From positions 1-35,241 of the forward strand of contig BBXU01001382.1 in assembly GCA_001598975.1 (NCBI GenBank): a stretch of 35,241 nt of DNA, in the 5' to 3' direction. The position numbers and the translations under genes were made by a program. This document shows positions 22,396 through 33,900 of this stretch, piece after piece. Within the stretch, counting starts at the first letter, position 1. Each line of letters begins with the position of its first letter. The DNA is from Parachlorella kessleri. Lineage: Eukaryota; Chlorophyta; Trebouxiophyceae; Chlorellales; Chlorellaceae. The notes under the pieces were generated by a model, which was given only the letters and a program-made list of their open reading frames with translations, was not told the origin of the DNA and did no database searches.

Positions 22396-23188
22396 AGTGA
22401 TCCTTGATTGCTCCAGTAGCAGGCGAGCAGCGGGTCCAGGGTTAATGGTATTGTTAGCTTCTTGCTGAGCAGGACATATCCATTGGCTTCAATGCAGTTT
22501 TCATTGCGTCGGAGGGTTTCTGAGCTCATCAAGAGCGGGTTGCTAGTATCCTGCAGTTGTTTACCTGATCAACGCAACTGACGGCCTTTGTTAAAATACA
22601 GTTTGTTGGCATCACCCTTATTGCACAACCTAATTGGCAGGCACAGGCACCGAGGTGGCAGGCATAGGCGATGTGAAGACGTCTGCGGCCAAATGCATTT
22701 GCCAGAAGATTGGCTAGTCTAGTGGGGAGAAGGCAGTGATGTCGGCATCCCATTTATCTGGGATCCAAGTAGACATGGTTTGTGACATTCTGTGACTTGA
22801 GTGGGAGAAGAAAGCCGAGAAGTCGGATCTTGTTCAAGAAAGGAGCACCCCCTATGAAGGGGTGTTTTGCTGCAGATACCAGGGTTTCTTTGCACGCCGC
22901 CAGCCGCCGTGACGCAGCTATTAGCTTCCTTGCCACGACGCAACCCTTGGCTTCCAATAGGACCTCAGAACACCATTGTTTCCTCACGTCCTCAAGGGTG
23001 CTTCACAAAGGATGGCCTTAGAGAAAGGCCCAGCTTGCTTGAGATTGACAGGTTCAAACTATTGGCGGGAATCACGTCGACGGAGAGAAGAAGTGTTTGC
23101 AGGATGCACCTTAAAAATTACGTGACATTGTTGAGTTGTTGTATTAGACGTGCTGCAGGCTTAAAATCGGGGCTGCAGTCTGATCAGT
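22396..23188. other. Interval between SecE and cytochrome b5 reductase genes
   Basis: About 790 bases. A 77-codon minus-strand frame (22987 to 22754) has protein-like composition (KHPFIGG, RLLGFLLPL), but no family, start context or splice partner is visible. It is not called as a gene. Confidence 0.35.
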
Positions 23189-25493
23189 ATGGACTCCACT
23201 CTAACCATGCAGGTGCGGGTGCTGCTGCGTTGCTTTGTTGCAGCCTCCTGCACTTCTTTCCTTGAAGGCCAGCAGAGCGCCAGGGTGTGCCCCTCGGCAA
23301 CACGACGCGCTGGCCTGTCAGCCCAGCGTGCCAATCTCGTACTGCAGGTGGACGAGTTGTTCCTCCTGGTGGTCAGGCATGTGCCTCAGCTTCTCCTAGT
23401 GGCGCTGGTGGCCTTCATCCTCACGCTGTTTGCCAAGGACATATTGAACGGTCTGAAGCGGCCATTCCTCAACCCTGACCAGTGGCAGCCCCTGCCGCTG
23501 GTTGACAAGAAGGTGCTCACCCACAACACCCGCCGCTTCCGCTTTGCGCTGCCTCACTCCGACCAGAAGCTGGGGCTGCCTATTGGGCAGCACGTGTCGC
23601 TCAAGGTGCCGGACGGCACCGGAGCGGAGGTGTTGAGGTGAGGGGGAGGCACCCTGACAGCTGTGGGCTTGCAGGACTTAGTGGAGCACTCATATACCTA
23701 CCGCCTGTAGTTAGAGGGGGTAACTTGGGCTTTGGCACTGCACGTCCCTTATAGGATGAGTTTGTACTAACAACCGACCACCCCACCGAGGCTGTTTGTC
23801 CGTGGTTGGGACGTTGTTGATAGAACTTTTTTGGTGCTGCAGGTCCTACACCCCGTCCTCAGACATTGACCAGCGGGGATATGTGGATTTTGTGATCAAG
23901 GTGGGACAGTAGTCTGGTTCAGGGTATCGCTGCGGCCCAGGGTGCCTGTCAGTCGGGCTGGTACTGGAAGTACTGCTCGAGTTGCAATGAGGTCATCATG
24001 ACAAAAGCGCGCAATGCATGGTCATCAGGCATGTAAAAGTTGTCTGTTTTGGTGTGCTGCAGATTTATCCCCAAGGCCAGATGACCCAGCAGCTAGACAA
24101 GCTTAACATTGGCGACACCGTGCTTTTCAAGGGCCCCAAGGGCCGCTTCAAGTACCAGACCAACGGCAAGCGCGCTCTTGGTGAGCAGCAGCGGCAGCAG
24201 ACCTGTGCACGCTGCGCTAGCTGGCGCACTCGTGTGGCAAGTCACACCAGAGGAGGAGACCTGGCCAGCAAGGAGGGAAGTTGGTGACGCGAGGGCATGC
24301 AAATTTGAATGGCCTCAAGGGCGCGGAGCACAGGAGGTCTGAAATGCCATTCATCACATACCTTTTTCTGTTGGACAGTGTAACTTCCACGCCTGGGTGG
24401 GTGTATCCGAGTGGACTGGGGCATGGTGCTATGCAGGCATGCTGGCGGGGGGCACCGGCATTTCGCCCATGTACCAGGTGCTGCAGGCTATCCTCAAGAA
24501 CCCCAACGACAAGACGCAGGTGGGTGCAGTGGGAGTGGCTGTGGCGTTGTCGTTGTCCAGGGACTTGGCTGAGCGGCGTATCGCTAAATTTCCTGCGGAA
24601 TGCATCCATAGCACCCAGCCTCCACAGGTTCTGTACACCTGCAACCTGAGGAGCAGGCATGTCTGCCATGATGCAGCTGTCGCTGATCTTTGGCAACCTG
24701 ACCGCGGATGACATCCTCCTCAAGGACGAGCTAGATGCGATGGCGGCAAAGTTCCCGCAGCGTGTGAAGGTATGCGATGTTCCTTCCCACACCCAACCAG
24801 ATGCATGCTGGGTGGCGACCATGGGAATGCTGGCATGCTACCACAAACCAAGCAGCCGTGATACGAGCCTGCTGTGCCCAGTGGCCAGCCACACTGGGAG
24901 ACCGAAGAAGTGCCGCAGTCCCTAGCTTCAGACCCGGTCGGCCACCCACATGGTGTGGGCCCTTCCACCAGCCGCTCACTGTGCACTTTGCTCAATGTGG
25001 ACTGTACAGCTAGCGTATTGTGAGGCAAGCCTGCGGCAGCTTAAAATTGTTTGCGCTCGTTGCCCGACTACATTGCAGGTGCATTATGTGCTCAACACAG
25101 CACCCAAGGGCTGGACGGGCGGCGTAGGCTTCATCACAGAGGACATGATCAGGTGGGTGTGCAGCTAGGTTGCTGCCGTGGCAGAGTTAGGGGTCCTTTG
25201 TAGCTTTGGGTCGGCCAGGTTCCGTGGAGCTCTGCCCACCTGCCGTGCTTTGTTCCTGCGTGGGCTGGAGTGCAGTGTTACGCAGTGCGGGAGATTGACG
25301 GCGTACACAACAGCTTAGAAGCGCTACTGCCGTGTGACTGCCCTGGCTGGCCCCATTCCCGTGCAGGACGTACTTGCCAGCACCAGCGCCTGATGTGTTG
25401 ATACTGCGCTGCGGGCCGCCGCCGATGAACAAGGCCATGGAGGTGCACCTGGATGCGCTCGGCTACCCCAAGGACTGCCAGTTCCAGTTCTGA
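23189..25493 (+). CDS. CBR1: NADH-cytochrome b5 reductase, membrane anchored
   Basis: FAD enzyme that passes electrons from NADH to cytochrome b5 for desaturases and other ER or outer mitochondrial membrane oxidases. Exons: 23189-23212, 23348-23637, 23843-23900, 24063-24180, 24437-24519, 24677-24769, 25079-25152, 25367-25493; 288 residues, the usual length. Residues about 17-37 form a membrane anchor ([15 protein letters not shown]). R105-S-Y-T108-P-S is the FAD-binding RxYTxxS motif, and GPKGRF follows. [11 protein letters not shown] binds NADH, and CGPPPMN and the terminal FQF complete the NADH lobe. [15 protein letters not shown] matches the family between them. The first intron (23213-23347) is 135 bases, a multiple of three with no stop, so retention would insert 45 residues. 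The FAD/NADH half is related to the C-terminal part of nitrate reductase, but no molybdenum or heme domain is present here, so this is not nitrate reductase. Confidence 0.93.
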
Positions 25494-26427
25494 ACAGGCA
25501 GTGCCCTATGCAGGGCGGGGGAGAAATGGCACAGCTCTCCGGCCAGCTTGGCGTACATGCGGTTTTGGAAGCTGGAAGTTGGGCAGAGGAAACACAGCTA
25601 CTGTGCCAGGGGTGCACGGTGATCCGTGCATTATTGGTTTTGTCCAACGCCCCAAGAAGTACCCAGAATAATGGGCAGTAGACAGCCAGCGTGGAGCAGG
25701 CTGCCTGCGTGCTGTGCGTGCTGCATAGGAATGGCTGTTGATTGTTGGAGGTAACACTGGCGTACCACATGGCCTGCCGTTGGGTGTTGGTTTCACGTGT
25801 ATGGTCTCCCAGACATCAGCTGGTGCTTGCGGGAACTGGCTTGAACCATATGTTTGGTATTTTCTTTGCAACTTGCAGGAAGTACAGTCCGTGCCTGCGG
25901 GTGGACGGAACCCTGTATGCCTGGTATGATATATACTTGTGCGCTGCTTTGAGTCTCTGTGGGTCTTTAGGCAGGTTGGCGAAGAGCACACTGGTCTAGC
26001 GAGCGGGCTGCTCCTCTACATGCCATGCGTCATGTCTTTCGTATTCTTGTTTTTAGAGTGTTTATTCCTTTTCCTGCTCTTTGGATCGAAGGGGAAATTT
26101 CTTTCTGAGAAAGGGCGTTTGGGTCAGAGGCGACCAAAAGCAGTGTGAGCGTGTCAAAGCGTGCCCCAGCTCAAGATCTTCACCCACATTACTAAGGCCT
26201 GGAGGCGTATTTTTGCGTTCCCCTCAGCGGAAATGTGCGGCTTTTTGTGCCCGTATGGTCCTGAAGGGTACTACGAGGGTCCCATATGCTCCGATTCTGA
26301 CCTCCAGCGAAGATGCAGAGAATGCATGTTATTGTGACCGCTCCCAGCCCTGGACAAGAGTAGGCCACCTTGCGGCCTTAGCGTGCGGAGGGTGCCTGTC
26401 GTGTTGGATCGTATTGCAAACCGTAGG
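25494..26427. other. Interval between cytochrome b5 reductase and NLP paralogue A
   Basis: About 930 bases, including a T-rich stretch (26030-26090). The frame of paralogue A is open back to about 26383, so extra N-terminal coding is possible. Nothing else is recognisable. Confidence 0.35.
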
Positions 26428-28849
26428 ATGTCAACCAGCAGCGGAGCGCCTGACCTGGTTACTCGCCTGCAGCGGAGCATCCTGAACTTCCAGCATCAGT
26501 ATTTTGAGAGAGCCCAGCAGGATGGTGGTTTTGCCAGTGACAGCGGCCTCCTGTCACAGGTGACTTCTGTATGGCTGATGACATGGTTCTAGCGAAAGCC
26601 TTGCTTCTGGGGTCCTGCAAGGAGGGAGACTGGATGTGTTGCTGGAGCTTGTTTACACCACCTCCTCAAAGGTCTGCCTGCTCAGAGTAGCAGCAGCTGG
26701 TGCAGGCGTGGCTCCCGCAGCGGCCAGGGGCAGAGGACACAGTGGTGTTGCGCACAAAGGTGGGCCGAGCGCACGCTGTCGGACGCTTTTGGGTGGCATA
26801 CAGTCAACAGCTGTCCATGAGTCAGCCACACACTGTACCCTTGACGGTGCAGGTGACAGGCAGGCCAGGGTGTATTGTCCAGCCTCCCGTCACTCTATCT
26901 GCGCTGCTGAAACATGTTCCCTTACCCGCCTGTATACACCTCCGGCCCGCGAAATGGATTCCTGGGGCAGACCAGTCTTCGCTCCTCATCCCCAGTCGGA
27001 CTCTTGCTCCCCCTTGTCCTTCCAGAAGCCAGTGTGACTTGAAGTGACCGTGGGAATGACTTACTGTGTGCCGGTGGTGCCTTCAGGGCATGCCATACTG
27101 CGTGTCAGGAGTCGGAGACCTCCTGGCCATGTTCCGCTGCCTGTCGTGCCGCACACACTCCTTGCTGGATGCCTCGCCCTTTCCCAGCCATGAAGGGTCC
27201 CTAGATGCGCCTGGCAGGGTATTCCTCACCTCCCAGGCAAGCAGGGCTGACATTTGCTTGCTGAACGCCCCAGGGCAGGAGAGTAAGATGCCATATGTGT
27301 GACTCGCGGCGGGGAGGGAAGGCGGCCTGCGGCCTAGTGTATACAAGGTTTCTTTGCAAAGGCGGCGTGGGGTAGCATAGTGGATTTGCAAGCATGGCAT
27401 AGACACATACCTGCAATGTGTGGCTAACGGCTGAACGTGGCGGCAGGGCGGGGCAGCTGCCGTTCTGGCTCTAGCCGTCATGCCATTGTTGTGGTATCAG
27501 GTACCAGCTGACAGCGTGGGCCTGACATTTCCCTAGTGCTGTCTCTCTGCTTGCGTGCAGCCGGAGTACATAGCCAGCATGCAGCAATGCCCGTCGACCG
27601 CCTACAACAGGACCGCCGAGGCCGCTCAGTGTGAGGTCGGCTCGGTGCTGCTGCTGCCGCTGTTTGCGGCGGGGCAGGAGCGGCAGGGCTGCCTGGCCGT
27701 GCTGGAGGTCGTGCAGACGCTGGAGCACCTGCCAGCGGTGGAGGTGTCTGAAGTGCTTGCCAGTGTCATCGAGGTGAGCGAGGGCTGTGGTTGTAAGTAC
27801 TATGAATGGAAACGTACTTGCATCATTCACAGCATCATCGGCATCTTGGTGCAGCAGTTGCTGTGTGGCAGGCAGCTGGGTGTTGGGCGTGTTGCCTTCC
27901 ATGTGGTGTGGTGGTTTATGGGCAAAGGTGGAGATGTGAGCACTTTGGGAGCACCTTGGCCAGAGGAGGGAGATGATGAGATTTGAGAGGTGGGTAAGAT
28001 TGGGAGGCGGGGGGGGAGGGGCACATGCTGCATGGCTCCCAGAGGGGTGGGCTCCCTCATTGTCACAGATGGGCTTCAAAAGCTGTGGCGACCTGAAAGT
28101 AGGCTGGCGCGGGTGGGGGCACTAACCAGGGACCCATGCCTTTCCTGCAGCTTCAAGGCTTCTCAACCTGCACGCGGCAGGCGCTGGACGGCTGCCTCCA
28201 AAAGCAGCCGCAGCAAGGCTTGGCAGGCTACCGGGCGGCAGCGGCGGCCGCCACAGCAGCAGCAGCAGCGGCGGTCGCCGCAGGTGCCGTTCCGGCATGG
28301 CCAGCAACGCCTGGTCCGCTGGCATCTCAAACCTGGCAAAGTCTCAGCCTCATGTTGCCTCGAGAGCTAATGGGCAGGGAGTCAGCCAACCCTAGGGAAG
28401 CAGGAGGGTCGCAGGCAGACTTGGCGGGGGCCAGCTACAGGGCCATGAAAGGCCAACTGGATGCGGCAACTGGCGGCCTGCTGACCGGCGCCGGCGGCAG
28501 CGGCTGCCTGCTTGTGCTGCCCATAGCCTTCCAGCCGTCGCTGCCGATACTTGATGCGCCGCTGTACCCGCCTCAACAGCAGCGGCATCAGCAGCTGGAG
28601 CAGCAGCAGCAGCATGACGGCAGCGGTGGGGGAGCGGGTAGGGCTGGCGGGCTGGCTGGTCCTGGCCCCGAAAACTTCCTTGGGCCTGGGCAGCAGTCGC
28701 CTAGGAATGGGGAGAGGCAGCAGCAGCAGCAACAGCAGCAGCAGGTGCAGCAGCAGCAGCAGCAGCAGGCGGGGGCAGGGCTGGCATGGATGGAGCCTCA
28801 TCGGGGAGGCTTGGTGGGGCAGGGGATGGATCCCAAAGCAGAGCAGTAG
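26428..28849 (+). CDS. NLP-type protein A, lacking an RWP-RK domain
   Basis: Exons: 26428-26559, 26706-26759, 27087-27236, 27561-27773, 28151-28849; all phase 0, 415 residues. Exons 1-4 match the NLP (NIN-like protein) N-terminal conserved region: LPQRPGAEDTVVLRTK, FRCLSC, LDAPGRVFLTSQPEY, VLLLPLFAAG, GCLAVLEVVQTLE. In plants this GAF-like region takes part in nitrate responses. It is the sister of the gene at 30933, exon by exon. Exon 5 diverges: after FSTCTRQ it becomes Ala-rich, then Gln-rich (two long poly-Gln runs), and stops at 28847-28849 with no RWP-RK and no PB1. I saw no RWP-RK exon between 28850 and 30932. The intron after 27236 has a GC donor (CAG|GCAAGC) where the sister uses GTAAGC. 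A role as a partner, sensor or competitor of NLP-B is inference; it may also be a decaying duplicate, although all frames are open. Confidence 0.82.
28718..28768 (+). repeat. CAG/CAA-rich poly-Gln tract
   Basis: Near-continuous CAG codons with one CAA and one GTG interruption, encoding poly-Gln near the C-terminus of NLP-A. A shorter run lies at about 28577-28614. Confidence 0.9.
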
Positions 28850-30932
28850 CTGAGGTGTGGAGATTCATTTTTCTCAGTGAAAAGGTGAGAGAGGCTCGCG
28901 GCAGCCTTGGAAGGCATACAGCCTGGCTTGACCATTGCCATGAGCTTATCACTGTTGCAGTCATGGCTCACGCTACGGTGCAGTGTGGACGTGGTGTGTT
29001 ACGTGTGTCTGTGGTTTGCCTTTAGCCTGGGGATCCTTTCAGGCCCCTTACCCATCTAGGCACGCCGCCTGCGCCTGGTCAGATGATCATAGTGTGCATG
29101 TACAGTGCCAGTACTTAGCTAGGTCGTTTTTGCTGGCCCAGGCTCCTGTGGGGTTTGAGATGGGTGCCTGCACCTTGCCTCTGAGTGGTGTCAAGACCCT
29201 CACCCCAGCTTTGTAAGCGAGTGAGTCATGGCAGTCAGTCATGCTGCAGGGCTCCCTTGGTGGACTACTGAGCTCGTAAGACACTGCGGCAGGTACCTTG
29301 GTGGACCCTGCGGCAGGTACCTACATAAACCCAATAGGCAAACGTCTTAGGTAGTCCAGGCAGCTGGGACAAGTGCAGTGCAGCCTTCCTGTCGCAGTGT
29401 AGGATAGCCTTTCATGATGTATAGGTGTATGATGTGAACCCTAGGACACGATGGGTTGGCCTTGTGGCTCGTGATCAGGGTGTGGTCGTGGCGGTATTTG
29501 CTGGCAACCTGGGGTCCCTGTGGCATATGCATACCTTGTCAAGCTTTGGGAAATTTTGGTGGGGAATTCATTGGGGATGGAACGTGGGCGGCACGCTGTA
29601 AGGCTTGGCTACACTGGTGCGCGTCACCTGTTGGGAAAAGCAAAGGAATGCCGCTTGCAAAATGCCAGTCTCAGTGCGGTGGCTAACTTGCGAGACTGAA
29701 CGCATGTGTGTGGCCTAGGGCACACCTATTAGGTTGCCAAAGTGCTTGGTCTGGAGAACATATTGAGGGCTCATACGTCTTGTTTGTGGGTGAGTCAGCA
29801 CATCTCCTTAATGCCCTGGCTTCCTGGCAAGAAGCAGTGCTTGGTTGATTTGGCTGCGGGGCGGCGAAGGCGGGTGGCACAGCGACCGTGCAGCTTAGCT
29901 GTCACTGTGATTTGTGAGAAGACTCCCAGAGCCTAACTGTGCCTCCCAAGAGTCATTGGGACGCTCCATGGAAAATGGTGACGGTGGTGGAAAATGGAAG
30001 AAAGAAGTCTAAGAATGTACGGAGGCTTATTAGTGAACAGCTTACCAGTTGTTAATGCCTGGGTTCTTGGTGATGCCAGCTGGTAGTATGGTCTGCAGTC
30101 GGCAGGTAATGTCACCTGGGCTGATAGGGTACCATGCATGGGGTTGGTTGGGGTGGTGAGCAGGATGCCAAGGTTGACTGTTGCTGCAGAAAGCTGTTGC
30201 CGCTCCACTAGACGCAGCTCTAGGGGTTGTAAGGAATCTCGAGCAACATTGCAACCCTAGCAGGTATTACTGGTCAACTGGTATCACATCAGCTGCCAGA
30301 CAAGGCTTGTCTGGCAGCTGATGTGATATCCCGCCATTTCTGAATATCCTTTGATCCAGACTTTTTAATTCACTGGCCTGGGCTGTGGCTAAAGACCAGC
30401 ACCCTTTCAGCCAGCCTCGTTGGCTAGACCACCTGGGCAATTCTGCGCAGGGTGGCAGCTACCTGCAATAGTGAGCAGCATAGCCTACCTATCCTTCGCA
30501 GCCTTGCCTGCCATCACCAACGTCTCACTGTCGTATGGTGGGCAGGAAAGGGACATGGGCTGTGTAGGCCGGAATCTGTACTCCACAGCAGTCAAATGCG
30601 TCGTCCTGTGGCAAGTCAGTCACCAGTCATAGGTGGGTCTTGACCAGTCCCGTAGACATAAGATTAAACACCAGGTTGCACTGCCGCCCCACTTGCGTGA
30701 TTCCGCTGGGTACCAGAAGCTCGCGAATAGCGAACTAGAAAGTGGAAGACAAGGGTTCACGGTATTGCACGCTCCTCTTGTGCGAGCGCCCTGGATGACT
30801 GCCAACGCATCATCTTCTTGGGGCAGTGACATCCTCCAAGCTAGCCCTCCACCGGGTGTCCTGTCACTTTGTACATGTGTATATTCTGCTAGGTCTCTCA
30901 CGCAGCCCTGGGGGCGCTTGGAGCTGCCTATC
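28850..30932. other. Interval between the two NLP paralogues
   Basis: About 2.1 kb. TGTAA at 29212-29216 may end NLP-A. The motif CTGCGGCAGGTACCT occurs twice (about 29284 and 29309). A 47-base near-palindrome lies at 30282-30328. A frame in phase with the NLP-B start is open from 30633, and CTCTCACGCAG (ending about 30902) could be an acceptor, so NLP-B may have an upstream exon. No other gene is recognisable on either strand. Confidence 0.4.
30282..30328. repeat. Perfect 23-base inverted repeat with 1-base spacer
   Basis: Arms 30282-30304 and 30306-30328 are exact reverse complements (core CAGCTGCCAGACAAG / CTTGTCTGGCAGCTG) around a single G. It lies between the NLP genes and is long enough to form a cruciform or a stable RNA hairpin. 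Confidence 0.92.
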
Positions 30933-33900
30933 ATGGCGCAACAGCCCAGGGCCCTGGTGCTTGCAGAAGATGACAGGATAGTTGTGATCAAACGGCTTGC
31001 ACGGGCGGTGCTTAAGTTTCAGGACAACTTCTTAGACAGGGAGAGCTCGCCCGCGGGCCTGCTTTGTCAGGCAAGTTCCACACTGGTTGGTCGGCATGGC
31101 TTGCAGCAGTCGTTCAAACAGTCGTGCGTAGTCAGGCGCTGGGGCAGGAGGCTCTTAGGGCATGACCTGGGCTTCGCATGCTGGGCGCCCCTTGGCTTCA
31201 GGTCTGGCTCCCAGAGGTGACGGGCGAGAATGAGGTGGTCCTCAAGACCAAGGTGGGCGAATCGGGGGCCGGCTGACAGTGCCCGGCCTTACTGGCTGCC
31301 AGGGCTGGGGGTGTCCCCTACTGTGGCACTGCACCCTGTAGCGTGACTCCTCGGCCCTGTGAAGCTGTCAGACGTGCCAACTGTGCGCTGCACCCAGCTG
31401 TGCCAGTGGCTCGACTAGCTCTGCTGGGGTCTGACGAGCACTTGGACGACTGTCGCAGGGCATGCCCTTCTGCGTAGCTGGGCTGGGCGACCTTCTTGCG
31501 CTATTTCGCTGCATCTCCTGCCGATTCGCCTTTGGAACTGATGTGAAGAAGGTCAGCCAGCTGGGAGCGCCCGGCAGGGTCTTCACATCTTCAGAGGTAA
31601 GCGGCCGTAGTGACCGCCAGAGGGCCCCTTGTTGTGAGGCCTTTCATGTGAGAGCCAGGTTGCACACCACGAAAGGAAGATACCAGTGTTAGCAGCACCT
31701 GTCGCGAAGCCAAGAGCTTGTTTGTTGGAAGTTGGGAAGGTGGTGAGGGTTGGTTTGTTGGGAGTTGGGAAGGTGGTGAGGGTGAGAGCTACTGGCGCTA
31801 CTGAGCTGAACTGCTGTCCTGGCTGAAGTGAACAGGGCTTTGCTGGGTTGGCATAGCCTCTGGTGCCGTGTGGGTTGCGGCTCTGCTGTGCATGCTTGGC
31901 AGCAGCTGCTTGTGGACCTATGTTGACCTGGCGCTCCACCTTCTCTACCGTTCGTACAGCCGGAGCTGACGTGTAATGTCCAGAAATATTCCAAGACGGC
32001 CTACTTGAGGAAAGCCGAGGCAGAACAGTGTCAGGTGCGCCGCGGGCTGCGTTGTGCTGCCTGCCGCCCCCTCCAGACCCTGCACCTGAGCACTGCCAGC
32101 GTCTGCTGTCTTACGCAAGAGTCGAGGCTGCCTTCACAGTGCTGGCAGAGCTGGAGACACCTTTTGAGACCGACTGAACTGCCTTTCTGCTGATGGTTTT
32201 GTGCGACAGGGACACCCCGTAATTGTAATGCACCGTGTTGAGTTTGGTAGAGGGTGCGTCACACTCCAGCCTACACTTGAGACATGTCGACGAAGCGCGA
32301 TTGCGTGTCCCTCTGTAGGTGCAATCCACGCTGCTGCTGCCGGTGTTTTTGAGCTCCCAGCGGCATGGGTGTGTGGGGGTGCTGGAGGTGGTGCAAACCA
32401 GCGAGGACATGCGCTTCATGGAAGTTGCAGCCTTGATAGCCAACGTGCTTGAGGTGAGTCTCGGATGGTGCATGCTTCATGGAAATCGCAGCCTTGATAG
32501 CCAACGTGCTGGAGGTGAGCCTTGGATGACGCGCAGGGCTTGTGGGGCGGGAAGGGAGAGTGTTGTGTGCCAGTGGCGTGGTGGTGGGGTTGGGTGCTGG
32601 TACGAGTGTGGCGAGTAGATGCCTACGGAGGACGGCATTTGAGTGGGGGCTTGGCTGGGTGCTTCTGGGGAAGGTTGAAGGCGTGAGGAGTCATGGAGGA
32701 GGGGGTCGCATGTTGGTGTATGGGTGTATGAATGGTGTTATGTCGTTTAGCCGCTGTGCTGGCCGTGTGTCAGTCGCACTCCAGGCGCCATCATCCGCAT
32801 GTGGCCATGGAACCTCATTTGTGAAATCCCCCCGCTCCGCAGAAGTGCCAGCTGTACACGTGTCCCCAGTCCTCCATCGAGCGCCAGCTGTCCCGCGCCA
32901 CCACAGTGGCCACCGTGCTGCTGCCGCCCAGCGTGGACATCCTGCGCCCGGCCCAGGGGGGCAGCGAGGGCTCCAACGGCCGGGCCAACTCCACCGATGG
33001 AGTGCCCATGGCGGATGAAGGCGTGCTGGAGCAGGCAGCGCTGGGGGGCAGCACCGGCCAGGTGGCCTCGGAGGGGGGGCTGCCCGCCGGCGCTGCCGCG
33101 GCGGGGTCCGACGACGAGGGGTATGACGACGATGACCTGGAGTCGGGCGATGAAGGCGACGAGGGGGTGGCGGAGGCCGGCGGTGGAGCTCGGCCCAGCA
33201 GGAGCGGGGCCAGGAGCACTGGCACCGCTGGAGACCGTGAGTCGCTTGTGTCTACGACCGCCTGTTTCCCGCCCTGGATAGTAGTTTGCGTTGAGCCTCC
33301 CTGCTGGCCTCAGGCCGGGCAAGCTTTGTCAGCGGCGCCGACGGCTCCCATGTGGGCCCTGCACAGCACTTAAAGCATGGCTAACAACCCCTGCCATGCC
33401 TGGCATGGACTGCGCTGTGTGCGGCCCGCCCTGCGGTCTTGTTTATGGAGTGCACTTCTGTGGAGTTACAGGGAGAGTGCTTGCCGACCCCTGAAGGGCA
33501 AGAATGCATGCTGAGCAGCATGCCCAGCATGCCCCTGCTGGGTGCGCTGCCCTTGCTGCAGGCCCGTCGAGGCGGCGCGGCAAGGGCTCTGGCAACCCCG
33601 GCAAGCCCGGGGTCAGGCTTAGCCTTGAAGACCTTCAAAGCCAGTTTGGGGTGGGGTTGAAGGAGGCGGCGGCACGGCTGGGGATCTGCCCGACCACGCT
33701 GAAGCGGGCTTGCAGGCAAGCCGAGGGGGGGGCTGGGGCTGGGACGTGGGTATTGCTGTCGCGCGGTGCGAGGCGTGGGTGTGGCCTGATGGCCAGGCAG
33801 CATTCTGTCCCCTTTTCTATTCTCGCATGACATGGTGGGGTCCTTGGTGCCGGCACTAGTCTCTGCGCTTGTTTCTTGCGGCGCCTCAGGATGGCACCCT

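Noticed and set aside
22754..22987. Minus-strand 77-codon frame between SecE and cytochrome b5 reductase
   Set aside because: The composition is protein-like, but there is no family match by eye, no neighbouring exon and no start context. Left as intergenic.
23189..25493. C-terminal part of a nitrate reductase
   Set aside because: The protein starts with a membrane anchor directly before the FAD domain and has no molybdenum-pterin or cytochrome b5 heme motifs upstream. Length and motifs fit cytochrome b5 reductase.
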